In this document: in pieces, positions 31,411 through 40,336 of the stretch
Numbering within the stretch: the first letter of the stretch is position 1
How the letters are laid out: the number at the start of each line of letters is the position of its first letter
From: Fulvimonas sp. R45
GTDB taxonomy: Bacteria > Pseudomonadota > Gammaproteobacteria > Xanthomonadales > Rhodanobacteraceae
Direction of reading: 5' to 3'
Assembly (NCBI RefSeq): GCF_030504985.1
Contig: NZ_JASERU010000014.1
Location: forward strand, 52,987 to 116,986
DNA: 64,000 nucleotides
The notes under the pieces: model-generated
What the model saw: only the letters and a program-made list of their open reading frames with translations
The model's database searches: none
Told to the model about the DNA's origin: nothing
Position numbers and translations under genes: made by a program

Positions 31411-33378
31411 TCAGGCTTCCAGTTGTTCGTACAGTTCCATCCACTCCGCCTCCAGCGTGTCCTTCTCGCCGCGCAGCCGGGTCTGCTGCTGGCCCAGCTT
31501 CATCAGCTCGGCGGTGGAGCCTTCGTAGGTGGCAGGGTCGGCCAGCCGGGTTTCCAGCGCCGCCAGCTCGGCGTCGATGGCGGCGACGCGGGCCTCGATC
31601 TTCTTCACCCGCTGGCGCGCGGTCTTCTCGTTCTCGCGCTGCCGGGCGGCGTCGCGACGGCGGTCGGCGGCGGACACGCCAGGGCGCGCATCGGCGGGCG
31701 GGCCGCCCTGCCCGCGTTCCCCGGCCTTCGCGCTTTTCTTCGCCGCGCCGCCGCGCGCGCGCAGCCAGCGGGCGTAGTCGTCGAGGTCGCCGTCGAACGG
31801 CTGCGCCTCGCCGTCGGCCACGCGCCAGAAGCTGTCGCAGACCATGCCGAGCAGGTGGCGGTCGTGCGAGACCAGCACCAGCGCGCCGTCGAAGCCGGCG
31901 AGCGCATCGGCCAGCGCCTCGCGCATGTCCAGGTCGAGGTGGTTGGTGGGCTCGTCCAGCAGCAGGAGGTTGGGCTTGTCCCAGGCGATCAGCGCCAGCG
32001 CCAGGCGCGCGCGTTCGCCGCCGGAGAAGCCGTCGATGGATTCGAAGGCGCGGTCGCCGGCGAAGTTCCAGCCGCCGAGGAAGTCGCGCAGCGCCTGCGC
32101 GGGCACGCCCGGCGCCTTGTCCTGCAGGTGGTCGAACGGGCTCAGGCCCTCGTGCAGGCTTTCCACCGTGTGCTGGGCGAAGTAGCCGATCTTCAGGTCC
32201 TTGTGGGCCTTGCGTTCGCCGGCCAGCGGCGGCAGGTCGCCGACCAGGGTCTTCACCAGGGTGGACTTGCCCGCGCCGTTGGGGCCGAGCAGGCCGATGC
32301 GGTCGCCGGCCTCGAGCCGGAAGCGCACGTCGCGCAGGATCACCGTGGTCTCGCGGCTCGCCGTATCGTGGCCGGGCAGGTGGTCGTCGCCCTCCTCCCG
32401 CGTGCCGGCCGGATAGCCCGCATCCACGCCCTCGAGCTGCAGCATGGAATCGGGCACGCGCTCGGGCCTGGCGAACTCGAAGTGGAACGGCCGCTCGGCG
32501 CGCACCGCCTCGGTGCCGGCCATCTTCTCCAGCCGCTTCATGCGCGACTGCGCCTGCTTGGCCTTGCTGGCCTTGGCCTTGAAACGGTCGATGAAGGACT
32601 GCAGGTGCGCGCGCTCGGCCTGTTCGCGCTCGTGGGCGATCTGCTGCTGGCGCAGCTGCTCGGCGCGCAACCGCTCGAAGTCGCTGTAGTTGCCGGTGTA
32701 CAACCGGGCGCCGCCGGCGTCGAGGTGCAGGGTGTGGTCGATCACCGCGTCGAGGAACTCGCGGTCGTGCGAGATCACCAGCAGCGTGCCCTGGTAGCGG
32801 CGCAGCCATTCTTCCAGCCACAGCACGGCGTCGAGGTCGAGGTGGTTGGTGGGCTCGTCCAGCAGCAGCAGCTCGGACGGCGCCATCAGCGCGCGCGCCA
32901 GGTTCAGCCGCACGCGCCAGCCGCCGGAGAATTCCCTCACCGCGCGCTCGTGCGTTTCCGGCGCGAAGCCCAGGCCGTGCAGCAGGCGGCCGGCGCGGGC
33001 GCGGGCGTCGTAGCCGTGCAGTTCCTCGATGCGGTGGTGCGCCTTCGCCATCGCCTCGGTGTCGCCGCGTGCCTGGGCATCGGCCTCGTCACGCAGCGCT
33101 GCCGCCAGTTCCGCGTCACCGCCCAGCACGTAGTCGAGCGCGGGGTCGGGCAGCGCCGGCGTCTCCTGCGCCACCGAGGCCAGGCGCAGCTTCGCGGGCA
33201 TGTCGAGCTCGCCGGCGTCGGCCTCCACCTGCCCCTGCAGCGCGGCGAACAGGCTGGACTTGCCGCAGCCGTTGCGCCCCACCACGCCCAGCCGCCAGCC
33301 GGATTGGATCACCAGGTCCACGTCGGAGAGCAGCAGGCGGCTGCCGCGGCGCAGGGCGAAATGGCGGAACGCGATCAT
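31411..33378 (-). CDS. yheS: ABC-F family ATPase, YheS-like
   Basis: A 655-residue soluble protein with two ATPase domains and no membrane segments. Walker A motifs are GVVGRNGCGKSS near residue 30 and GLLGPNGAGKST near 340; signatures are REFSGGWRVRLNLAR and GFSGGERARLALAL; Walker B is LLLLDEPTNHLDLDAV in both halves. A linker with many charged residues (FIDRFKAKASKAKQAQSRMK, the P-site tRNA-interaction motif) lies between the domains and a coiled coil ends the protein. ABC-F proteins bind ribosomes and rescue or regulate translation. Start at 33378 (MIAFRHFALRRGSRLL) matches E. coli YheS; the frame is open to 33432. Confidence 0.95.
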   Translation of the reverse strand: MIAFRHFALRRGSRLLLSDVDLVIQSGWRLGVVGRNGCGKSSLFAALQGQVEADAGELDMPAKLRLASVAQETPALPDPALDYVLGGDAELAAALRDEADAQARGDTEAMAKAHHRIEELHGYDARARAGRLLHGLGFAPETHERAVREFSGGWRVRLNLARALMAPSELLLLDEPTNHLDLDAVLWLEEWLRRYQGTLLVISHDREFLDAVIDHTLHLDAGGARLYTGNYSDFERLRAEQLRQQQIAHEREQAERAHLQSFIDRFKAKASKAKQAQSRMKRLEKMAGTEAVRAERPFHFEFARPERVPDSMLQLEGVDAGYPAGTREEGDDHLPGHDTASRETTVILRDVRFRLEAGDRIGLLGPNGAGKSTLVKTLVGDLPPLAGERKAHKDLKIGYFAQHTVESLHEGLSPFDHLQDKAPGVPAQALRDFLGGWNFAGDRAFESIDGFSGGERARLALALIAWDKPNLLLLDEPTNHLDLDMREALADALAGFDGALVLVSHDRHLLGMVCDSFWRVADGEAQPFDGDLDDYARWLRARGGAAKKSAKAGERGQGGPPADARPGVSAADRRRDAARQRENEKTARQRVKKIEARVAAIDAELAALETRLADPATYEGSTAELMKLGQQQTRLRGEKDTLEAEWMELYEQLEA

Positions 33379-33513
33379 CGGGGAAGCTTCACGGAAAGGC
33401 TGGCCGCGCATGATAACGGTTGCGGGCGTCACATCTGCCGCATCTGCCCATGGTCAGCGCCCCGGCAGTTCTGCTACAACGCGGCGCATCGCCCAGTGCG
33501 GAGAGGGGGAATC

Positions 33514-33852
33514 ATGTTCAAGCACCGTTTCGGCCTGCCCATGCTGGCGGCCCTGGCCTTCGGCGTCGCCCTGCCGCAGGCGGCCCATGCGGACAACCTG
33601 CTGATCAAGCGCGTGCAGCAGGAAAAGGGCATGGACCTGCCGGCCCGCGGCATGACCACGGCCCAGGTCGAGAAGCGCTACGGCGAACCGCAGCGCAAGC
33701 TGCAGCCGCGCGGCGGCGACACGAAGAAGCACCCGGTGATCAACCGCTGGGAGTATGCGAACTTCATCGTGTACTTCGAGCACGGCCACGTGATCCACTC
33801 CGTGCTCAACACGCCGGCCGGCAACAACCACGACCCGGCCGCGGCGCAGTAA
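33514..33852 (+). CDS. Small secreted protein of unknown function
   Basis: A 112-residue protein with a signal peptide (residues 1-26, ending AAHADN). The mature part has the segment MTTAQVEKRYGEPQRKLQP, in the manner of SmpA/OmlA-type BamE-like repeats, and then NRWEYANFIVYFEHGHVIHSV, the strand pattern usual after it. No lipobox, so it is probably soluble in the periplasm. Similar small proteins are conserved in Xanthomonadales with no known role. GAGAGGGGG precedes the ATG. Confidence 0.85.
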   Translation: MFKHRFGLPMLAALAFGVALPQAAHADNLLIKRVQQEKGMDLPARGMTTAQVEKRYGEPQRKLQPRGGDTKKHPVINRWEYANFIVYFEHGHVIHSVLNTPAGNNHDPAAAQ

Positions 33853-33913
33853 ACCCGCCCGCCGAAGCCGCTACAATCTCGCGCTTCGCCCGACACGAAG
33901 CGTGGACTTCCGC

Positions 33914-34954
33914 ATGACCGCATCGCCCCCACTGCGCCTGCCCGCCGAATGGGAGCCGCAATCGGCCGTCCTGGTCGCGTGGCCGCACACCGGCACCGAC
34001 TGGGCCGAGCGCCTGGCCGAGGTGGAGACCACCTACGTGGCGCTGGCTGCCGCGGTGACGCGCTTCCAGCCGCTGGTGGTCGTGGCCGCCGACGACGCCG
34101 TGCGCGCGCATGCCGAAGCGCTGCTGCGCGGGGCCGGCGTCAACCTCGCCCGCGTCCGCTTCGTCGAACTGCCCTACGACGATACCTGGCTGCGCGACTC
34201 CGGCCCGATCACCCTGAAGGGCGACGACGGCCGCTTCCAGCTCGCCGACTTCCGCTTCACCGGTTGGGGCGGCAAGTTCGGCGCCGACCAGGACGACGCG
34301 CTGATCGCCGGCCTGGTCGAGGCCGGCGTGTTCGGCCGGGCCGCGCACCGGCGTATCGACTGGGCGCTGGAAGGCGGCGGCATCGAGAGCGACGGCGAAG
34401 GCACCGTGCTCACCACCTGGACCTGCCTGCACCAGCGCCACCCGGAGCAGAGCCGCGAGGCGATGGACGCGATCCTGCGCGACAGCCTGCACGCAGGGCG
34501 GATCCTCTGGCTCGACCACGGCTACCTGGAAGGCGACGACACCGACGCCCACATCGACACCCTCGCCCGCTTCGCGCCGGGCGGGCGCATCGTGTACCAG
34601 GCCTGCGACGATCCCGCCGACCATCACCACGGCGAACTGGGCCGCATGGCGACCGAGCTGGCTTCGCTGCGCACCGCCGACGGCCGCCCCTACGCATTGC
34701 ACCCGCTGCCGTGGGCCCGGCCGATCCTCGACGAAGGGCGCCGTCTCGCCGCCTCGTATGCGAACTATCTGGTCGTCAACGGCGCCGTGCTGGTGCCTGC
34801 CTATGGCGACGCGGCCGACGACGCGGCCGCGCGCGTCATCGGCGCCGCGCATCCGGGGCGCGAGGTGCTGCAGGTGCCCTGCCGCCCGCTGATCTGGCAG
34901 AATGGCAGTCTGCACTGCATCACCATGCAGTTGCCCGCCGGGCTGGTCGACTAG
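33914..34954 (+). CDS. aguA: Agmatine deiminase
   Basis: A 346-residue enzyme converting agmatine to N-carbamoylputrescine and ammonia, the first step of arginine-decarboxylase-derived putrescine synthesis. It shows the guanidino-group modifying family motifs: PAEWEPQSAVLVAWPH at the start, YDDTWLRDSGP, ALEGGGIESDGEGT (binding Glu), YLEGDDTDAHIDTLARF (catalytic His) and NGSLHCITMQLP (nucleophile Cys near residue 337). ATG 33914 is preferred to the upstream GTG at 33902. A TACAAT -10-like hexamer lies at 33872-33877. An AraC gene follows after 8 bp. Confidence 0.97.
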   Translation: MTASPPLRLPAEWEPQSAVLVAWPHTGTDWAERLAEVETTYVALAAAVTRFQPLVVVAADDAVRAHAEALLRGAGVNLARVRFVELPYDDTWLRDSGPITLKGDDGRFQLADFRFTGWGGKFGADQDDALIAGLVEAGVFGRAAHRRIDWALEGGGIESDGEGTVLTTWTCLHQRHPEQSREAMDAILRDSLHAGRILWLDHGYLEGDDTDAHIDTLARFAPGGRIVYQACDDPADHHHGELGRMATELASLRTADGRPYALHPLPWARPILDEGRRLAASYANYLVVNGAVLVPAYGDAADDAAARVIGAAHPGREVLQVPCRPLIWQNGSLHCITMQLPAGLVD

Positions 34955-34962
34955 GCCCGCGC

Positions 34963-35712
34963 GTGGCCATCGCGCGCCTCGAGATATTCGCAAGGCGACG
35001 CCAACGCATTGCCGCCGCGCCCTTCGCCGACTTCTCGATCTTCCAGGTGCGCGCCGGCCACAAGCGCCTGGGCGACGGTCGGCGCCAGGACGACATCCCC
35101 ACCGGCGGCTTTGCCGCGGTGGCGCCCGGGCAACTGTTGCATGTGGAGAACCTGCCGCCGGACGATGGCGCGTATCGCGCCGTCTGCCTCTGCCTGCCAC
35201 AGGCGATGCTGGCGCCAGCCGACATGGCGCCAGCCGCCGCAGCGCCATGGGCGGCGTTGCCCAGCCTCCGTGCATTGGAACAGGCCTTTGCCCATGTCGA
35301 GCAGGGCGTCTCCGAACGGCTTCCGGAAAACCTGCTGCGCCACCGCGTGGCGGAACTGGTGGCGGCCGTGGCGCTGGCCGGTTACCGCCCGCCGGTGCAG
35401 CGCGACCGCGGACTGGGCGAGCGCGTCCGCCTGCTGCTCAACACCCAGCCCGCGCGCGGGTGGCGCGCGGAAGAGGTGGCGGGACAACTCGCGCTCAGCC
35501 CCGCCACGCTGCGCCGCCGACTGGCCGAAGAGGCGACCGGCTTCCGCGGGATCCTGGAAGAGGTGCGGCTCACCCATGGGCTGGCGCTGGTGCAAGGTTC
35601 GCACAAGCCGCTCAAGCAGGTAGCCGCCGAGTGCGGCTATGCCTCGCCTTCGCGCTTCGCGGCGCGTTTCCGCGCGCGCTTCGGCACCCTGCCCTCCGAA
35701 CTGCGTGATTGA
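34963..35712 (+). CDS. AraC family transcriptional regulator
   Basis: A 249-residue regulator that begins with GTG eight bases after the aguA stop. The N-terminal part is a poorly conserved sensor (FSIFQVRAGHKRL, AVAPGQLLHVENLPP); the C-terminal AraC helix-turn-helix domain covers about residues 155-245 (WRAEEVAGQLALSPATLRRRL and LKQVAAECGYASPSRFAARFRARFGTLPSEL). Its place in the agu cluster suggests that it responds to agmatine or putrescine, but nothing in the sequence proves it. Confidence 0.88.
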   Translation: MAIARLEIFARRRQRIAAAPFADFSIFQVRAGHKRLGDGRRQDDIPTGGFAAVAPGQLLHVENLPPDDGAYRAVCLCLPQAMLAPADMAPAAAAPWAALPSLRALEQAFAHVEQGVSERLPENLLRHRVAELVAAVALAGYRPPVQRDRGLGERVRLLLNTQPARGWRAEEVAGQLALSPATLRRRLAEEATGFRGILEEVRLTHGLALVQGSHKPLKQVAAECGYASPSRFAARFRARFGTLPSELRD

Positions 35713-35802
35713 GCGGATCGAGCTGGCACTTGCGCGTTTCGGGCCATCGCGGCCATGCAAGGCCACGCACCATGCGTGCACCCCATCTCCGCGAGGTTTC
35801 CC

Positions 35803-36327
35803 ATGCGTCGTCTGATCGCCGCGCTGTCCGCATCCGCTTTTGCGCTGAGTGCCTGCGCCTCCGGTTTCCAGGTGCAGGTCGACGGCGAACACGGCCGCCT
35901 GCCCGCGAGCAGCAGTTTCCATGGCTTCGGCTGCACCGGCGACAACCGCGCGCCGGCCGTGCATTGGCAGCACGCCCCTGCCGGCACGCGCAGCTACGCG
36001 CTCACCGTCTACGACCCGGACGCCCCCACGGGCAGCGGCTGGTGGCACTGGATGGTGGTCAACCTGCCCGCCTCGAGCAACGCGCTGCCGGCAGGCGGCC
36101 GCCTGCCGCCCGGCGCGCTTGCGGTACGCAACGACTACGGACAGGCGGCCTGGGGCGGCCCGTGCCCGCCCAGGGGCGATGCGCCGCACCATTACATCTT
36201 CACCGTGTATGCGCTGGACGTGCCTTCCATGGAACTTCCGGCGGGCGCTTCACCGGCACTGGCCGGCTTCATGATCCATGGCCACGCACTTGGCAAGGCG
36301 CAAGCCACGCTGACCTACGGCCGCTGA
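35803..36327 (+). CDS. YbhB/YbcL (PEBP-like) lipoprotein
   Basis: A 174-residue phosphatidylethanolamine-binding-protein-like domain with a lipoprotein signal (MRRLIAALSASAFALSACAS, lipobox LSAC, lipid on Cys19). The family motifs are present: ALTVYDPDAPTGSGWWHWMVVNLP (the DPDAP motif), GQAAWGGPCPPRG (the GxxGPxPP motif) and HHYIFTVYALD. Bacterial members have no clearly known role. It was probably acquired between aguA/araC and aguB. GAGG precedes the start by eight bases. Confidence 0.92.
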   Translation: MRRLIAALSASAFALSACASGFQVQVDGEHGRLPASSSFHGFGCTGDNRAPAVHWQHAPAGTRSYALTVYDPDAPTGSGWWHWMVVNLPASSNALPAGGRLPPGALAVRNDYGQAAWGGPCPPRGDAPHHYIFTVYALDVPSMELPAGASPALAGFMIHGHALGKAQATLTYGR

Positions 36328-36397
36328 ACAGTCGACGGGAGCCGGCCGGCCAGGCTCGCTACACTATGCGCTTTCGCACTCCGGCGAGACCGCATCC

Positions 36398-37288
36398 ATG
36401 ACCCGCAAGACACTCAAAGTCGCGCTGCTGCAGGAAACCGACCGCGGCAGCCGCGACGCCAACCTCGACGCCATCGAGACCGGCCTGCGCGACGCGGCGA
36501 AGGCCGGCGCCGAGCTGGTGCTGCTGCAGGAACTGCACAACGGCCCGTACTTCTGCCAGCACGAATCGGTGGACGAATTCGATCGCGCCGAGGCGATCCC
36601 GGGCCCCAGTACCGGACGCATCGGCAAGCTGGCCGAAGCACTGAAGCTGGTGGTGGTGGCCTCGCTGTTCGAGAAGCGCGCGGCCGGGCTGTACCACAAC
36701 ACCGCGGTGGTGTTCGACCGCTCCGCGGCCATCGCGGGCACGTACCGCAAGATGCACATCCCGGACGACCCGGCGTTCTACGAGAAGTTCTACTTCACCC
36801 CGGGCGACCTCGGCTTCGTGCCGGTCGACACCTCGGTGGGCCGCCTCGGCGTGCTGGTGTGCTGGGACCAGTGGTACCCGGAAGCCGCGCGCCTGATGGC
36901 GCTGGCCGGCGCCGAGCTGCTGCTCTATCCCACCGCGATCGGCTGGGACCCGAACGACGCGCAGGACGAGAAGGACCGCCAGCGCGAAGCCTGGATCACC
37001 GTGCAGCGCGGCCACGCGGTGGCCAACGGCCTGCCGCTGCTGGCCTGCAACCGCACCGGCCACGAGTTCGACGCCTCCGGCGTGGGCGCGGGCATCCGCT
37101 TCTGGGGCTCCAGCTTCGTCGCCGGGCCGCAGGGCGAGTTCCTGGCCCAGGCCGGCACCGACGCGCGCGAGCTGCTGGTCGTGGAGATCGACATGCAGCG
37201 CAGCGAACACGTGCGGCGCATCTGGCCGTTCCTGCGCGACCGCCGCATCGATGCCTACGATGGCCTGCTCAGGCGCTTCATCGATTAG
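36398..37288 (+). CDS. aguB: N-carbamoylputrescine amidase
   Basis: A 296-residue nitrilase-superfamily enzyme that hydrolyses N-carbamoylputrescine to putrescine, carbon dioxide and ammonia; it completes the agmatine pathway begun by aguA. The catalytic triad lies in LVLLQELHNGPYF (Glu), AGTYRKMHIPDD (Lys) and GVLVCWDQWYPEAARL (Cys, near residue 158). Length is normal. It lies 1.4 kb from aguA, with an AraC regulator and a PEBP-like lipoprotein gene in between. A TACACT hexamer at 36360-36365 suggests a promoter of its own. Confidence 0.97.
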   Translation: MTRKTLKVALLQETDRGSRDANLDAIETGLRDAAKAGAELVLLQELHNGPYFCQHESVDEFDRAEAIPGPSTGRIGKLAEALKLVVVASLFEKRAAGLYHNTAVVFDRSAAIAGTYRKMHIPDDPAFYEKFYFTPGDLGFVPVDTSVGRLGVLVCWDQWYPEAARLMALAGAELLLYPTAIGWDPNDAQDEKDRQREAWITVQRGHAVANGLPLLACNRTGHEFDASGVGAGIRFWGSSFVAGPQGEFLAQAGTDARELLVVEIDMQRSEHVRRIWPFLRDRRIDAYDGLLRRFID

Positions 37289-37479
37289 TGCATGGTTTTT
37301 GCAATCATCCCTGATCGCGAAGATCAAATGGGTGGCCATCCATGGCCGCACTCCTCAATCCGCGACGATCATTCCGGCCGCGGGCGTTCAGACGGGCCGC
37401 TCATGGCCGCGCTTGACTTGCTTCGCGCAGAACGCATCCCCATGCTTGGGGTCTCCCCTTGACCGGCGTCACCCCACGC

Positions 37480-38712
37480 ATGAGCGTCCCTGAACCCGCC
37501 CTGCCCCTGCCGCCCGTGCTGCGCGACCAGCCCATCGAGCGCGTCCACCGCGACGGCGTGGAATACGTGGTGCTGGGCACCGCCCACGTCTCGCGTACCA
37601 GCATGGAAGCGGTCGAGGCCCTGCTGGAGCACGAGCACTTCGACGCGGTGGCGGTGGAACTGTGCGAAAGCCGGGCGCAGGGCATGCGCGACCCCGAGGC
37701 GTTCAAGCAGATGGACCTGTTCCAGGTGATCCGCCAGGGCAAGGCCGGCATGGTCGCCGCGAGCCTGGTGCTTTCCTCGTTCCAGAAGCGGCTGGCCGAC
37801 CAGTACGGCATCCAGCCCGGCGCCGAGATGAAGGCCGCGATGGACGGCGCCGCCGCGCGCGGCCTGCCGCTGTGGCTGGTCGACCGCGAGGTGGGTACCA
37901 CGCTGAAGCGCGCCTGGCACAGCGTGGGCTTCTGGCAGCGCTTCGGCCTGCTCGGCGGCCTGCTCGCCAGCGTGTTCGAGCGCGAAGACATCGACGAAGG
38001 CGAGATCGAGAAGCTCAAGCAGGGCGACATGCTGGAAAGCGCCTTCAGCGAATTCGCCAGCGGCTCGGCGCCGCTCTACCGCAGCCTGATCGCCGAGCGC
38101 GACGCCTTCATGGCCGCGCGCCTGCGCGAGGAAGCCGCGCGCTCGTCCACTGCCGCGCCGCGTCGCGTGCTGGTGGTGATCGGCGCCGGCCATCTGAAGG
38201 GGCTGTGCGAACACCTGCGCACGCAGCAGGACGACCCCGCCGCCGAAGCCGCCGCGCTGGCGCAGGCGCCGCCGAAGGCGCGCTGGCCGAAATGGCTGGC
38301 GGTGGGCCTGGTGCTGCTGGTGTTCGCGGCGATCGCCTGGGCGTTCCACCGCAACGCGGCGCTGGGCACGCAGGCGCTGCTGGCATGGGTGCTGTTCACC
38401 GGCTGCTTCGCCGCGCTGGGCGCGCTGGCGGCCGGCGCGCATCCGCTGAGCATCGCCGCCGCCTTCGTCGCGGCGCCGATCAAGCCGTTCCGCCCCGGCA
38501 TTCCCGCCGGCGGCATCAGCGCGATGGCCGAGGCCTGGGTGCGCCGCCCGCGCGTGGCCGATTTCGAGTCGCTGCGCGATGACATCGGCCACTGGAAGGG
38601 CTGGTGGACGAACCGCGTGGCGCGCACGCTGCTGAACTTCTTCCTGGTCAGCCTGGGCACCATCGTGGGCGAATACAGCGCCGGCATCCACATCGTCCGC
38701 AGCCTGTTCTGA
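37480..38712 (+). CDS. TraB/PrgY family membrane protein
   Basis: A 410-residue protein with the TraB domain at residues about 18-245: VEYVVLGTAHVSRTSMEAV (GTAH motif), VAVELCESRAQGMRD (second motif with Glu) and RRVLVVIGAGHLKGL. About four membrane helices follow (LAVGLVLLVFAAIAWAF, ALLAWVLFTGCFAALGALAAG, LSIAAAFVAAPI, and one at the C-terminus). TraB/PrgY reduces pheromone activity in Enterococcus; in other bacteria the role is unknown, and a metal-dependent peptidase has been proposed for the related TIKI fold. ATG 37480 was preferred to the TTG at 37459. Confidence 0.9.
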   Translation: MSVPEPALPLPPVLRDQPIERVHRDGVEYVVLGTAHVSRTSMEAVEALLEHEHFDAVAVELCESRAQGMRDPEAFKQMDLFQVIRQGKAGMVAASLVLSSFQKRLADQYGIQPGAEMKAAMDGAAARGLPLWLVDREVGTTLKRAWHSVGFWQRFGLLGGLLASVFEREDIDEGEIEKLKQGDMLESAFSEFASGSAPLYRSLIAERDAFMAARLREEAARSSTAAPRRVLVVIGAGHLKGLCEHLRTQQDDPAAEAAALAQAPPKARWPKWLAVGLVLLVFAAIAWAFHRNAALGTQALLAWVLFTGCFAALGALAAGAHPLSIAAAFVAAPIKPFRPGIPAGGISAMAEAWVRRPRVADFESLRDDIGHWKGWWTNRVARTLLNFFLVSLGTIVGEYSAGIHIVRSLF

Positions 38713-38728
38713 CGCGCCCTGGGCGCTG

Positions 38729-38758
38729 TTGTTCCGGTTCGCGCGCAGCGTCTATACT
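38729..38758 (+). promoter_or_regulatory. Probable promoter of the cytochrome c pair
   Basis: TTGTTC (38729-38734), an 18-base spacer, and TATACT (38753-38758) lie 50 bp upstream of the first cytochrome start. Confidence 0.55.
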
Positions 38759-38807
38759 CCGGGGAATACCGTCCATGTACCCGTCGGAACCGTGGGGAAT
38801 CCTCTCG

Positions 38808-39137
38808 ATGACTCGATTGCAGTTGCTCGGCCTCGCAGCAGTTTCCGCCCTCCTCGCCGCCGGCGCGGCCCAGGCCAACGGCAACCCGGCCAACGGCCGC
38901 AAGCTCGTCTACACCTGCGCAGGCTGCCACGGCGTCCCCGGCTACACCAACGCCTATCCGGACTACCCGGTGCCCAAGCTGGCCGGGCAGAACGAGCAGT
39001 ACATCGTCAGCGCGCTGCACGAATACAAGAACGGCGACCGCCATCACCCCACCATGATGGCCCAGGCACAGAGCCTGTCCGACCAGAACATCGAGGACAT
39101 CGCCGCGTACCTGTCCAGCATCAAGCCGAACAAGTAA
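38808..39137 (+). CDS. Cytochrome c, class I, single heme
   Basis: A 109-residue protein with a signal peptide (MTRLQLLGLAAVSALLAAGA, cleavage after QA) and one heme site CAGCH near residue 38; the likely axial Met is in HPTMMAQAQSL. It resembles one half of the diheme cytochrome c4 (YPDYPVPKLAGQNEQYIVSAL, then LSDQNIEDIAAYLSS). These are periplasmic electron carriers to terminal oxidases. A second similar gene follows after 22 bp. An alternative start at 38775 would lengthen the signal sequence. Confidence 0.93.
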   Translation: MTRLQLLGLAAVSALLAAGAAQANGNPANGRKLVYTCAGCHGVPGYTNAYPDYPVPKLAGQNEQYIVSALHEYKNGDRHHPTMMAQAQSLSDQNIEDIAAYLSSIKPNK

Positions 39138-39159
39138 TCCCGGACTCCAAGGATCCCGC

Positions 39160-39510
39160 ATGACACGCGCGCTCACCCTGCTTTCGCTCGGCGCCGTCCT
39201 GGCGCTCGCCTCCGCTCCGCTGCTGGCCGGCGGCAACGCCGCGGACGGCAAGACCAAGGCCGCCGCCTGCTTCGCCTGCCACGGCGCCGACGGCAACGCG
39301 GTCGACCCGCAGTACCCGCGGCTGGCCGGCCAGTACAACGAATACATCCAGCAGGCCCTGCACGAATACAAGGACGGCCGCCGCGACAACCCGATCATGA
39401 AGGGCATGGTGGCCACGCTGTCCGACCAGGACATCGAAGACATCGCCGCCTACTTCTCCAGCCAGCCGAACAAGCTGGACACGCTGAAGGGACACATCCA
39501 GGGCGACTGA
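39160..39510 (+). CDS. Cytochrome c, class I, single heme
   Basis: A 116-residue protein with a signal peptide (residues 1-23, ending APLLAGG) and heme site CFACH near residue 40, with the axial Met in NPIMKGMVATLSDQDIEDIAAYF. It is a paralogue of the preceding gene; together they look like a cytochrome c4 split into two monoheme chains that may form a complex. Periplasmic. Terminator at 39534-39560. Confidence 0.93.
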   Translation: MTRALTLLSLGAVLALASAPLLAGGNAADGKTKAAACFACHGADGNAVDPQYPRLAGQYNEYIQQALHEYKDGRRDNPIMKGMVATLSDQDIEDIAAYFSSQPNKLDTLKGHIQGD

Positions 39511-39533
39511 ACGTCCCCCGTCCTCCAGATGCC

Positions 39534-39560
39534 AAAGCCCGCCGCATGGCGGGCTTTTTC
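39534..39560. terminator. Intrinsic terminator between cytochrome c and nfuA
   Basis: AAAGCCCGCC, loop GCAT, GGCGGGCTTT followed by TT on the plus strand. A run of A on the left side lets it serve nfuA as well, which ends 19 bp further on. Confidence 0.9.
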
Positions 39561-39578
39561 ATGCCGCGGGCCAGTCGC

Positions 39579-40187
39579 TCAGCCGAGCGCGGACTGGCCT
39601 TCCTGCCGGCGGTAATAGGGATTGCTGCCGCCGGCGTGGTCGGTGCCGTCGCGCACCGCGGTGACCTCGGGGACGCGCTCGCGCAGGGTCTTCTCCACGC
39701 CCTGCTTCAGCGTCACGTCGACCATCCCGCAGCCGTGGCAGCCGCCGCCGAACTGCAGCAGCACCGCGCCGTCGGCGTCCACTTCCAGCAGCGTCACCCG
39801 GCCGCCGTGCGAGGCCAGCCGCGGATTGATCTCCGATTCCAGCACGTAGCGCACGCGCTCGACCAGGCCGGCCTCGACGCCGGGTACGTCGCCCTTGATC
39901 CGCGGCGCGCGGATGTTGAGCTGGCCGCCGGTCTTGTTCGGCTCGTAGTCGATGCTGGCGCCGTCGAGCCAGCGCGCGCTGTCGCCCTCGACATGGAAAT
40001 CGAAGCCGGCGCATTCCACCGTCCACTCCGAGCCGGTCAGCTCGGCCGGCTCGCAGAACTCCAGCTCGCAGTTCGCCGCCGGCGTGCCGGGCTCGGTCAC
40101 CCGCAGGCGGATGCCCAGGCCCTCGATGTCCTGCTGGGCGAGCAGGCGCAGGAAGTGCTGTTGCGCGCGTTCGGTGATGTCGATCAT
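39579..40187 (-). CDS. nfuA: Fe-S cluster carrier protein NfuA
   Basis: A 202-residue protein with the two domains of gammaproteobacterial NfuA. The N-terminal A-type-like domain is degenerate (MIDITERAQQHFLRLLAQQ, without the three Cys). The C-terminal Nfu domain has GGRVTLLEVDADGAVLLQFG and the cluster-binding CHGC (QFGGGCHGCGMVDVTL). It carries a 4Fe-4S cluster between two monomers and delivers it to targets under stress. The CxxC pair is intact. The long frame upstream is open, but the family start is MIDIT. Confidence 0.96.
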   Translation of the reverse strand: MIDITERAQQHFLRLLAQQDIEGLGIRLRVTEPGTPAANCELEFCEPAELTGSEWTVECAGFDFHVEGDSARWLDGASIDYEPNKTGGQLNIRAPRIKGDVPGVEAGLVERVRYVLESEINPRLASHGGRVTLLEVDADGAVLLQFGGGCHGCGMVDVTLKQGVEKTLRERVPEVTAVRDGTDHAGGSNPYYRRQEGQSALG

Positions 40188-40336
40188 GCCGGTTCCGTTG
40201 CAGTCGGGCGTCGCCCCGGTACGGCCGGGGCGGAAACAGCACCATTTTAGTCCAGTTTCATCCGCGGTGCGCGGTTTTGACTTTTTCGCGCGCAGCTTCG
40301 ACGCTAGCCGGCCCTGCCCCGCCATCGGAGACATCC

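Noticed and set aside
34410..34697. Minus-strand frame within aguA
   Set aside because: Arg/Gly-rich shadow with no start context.
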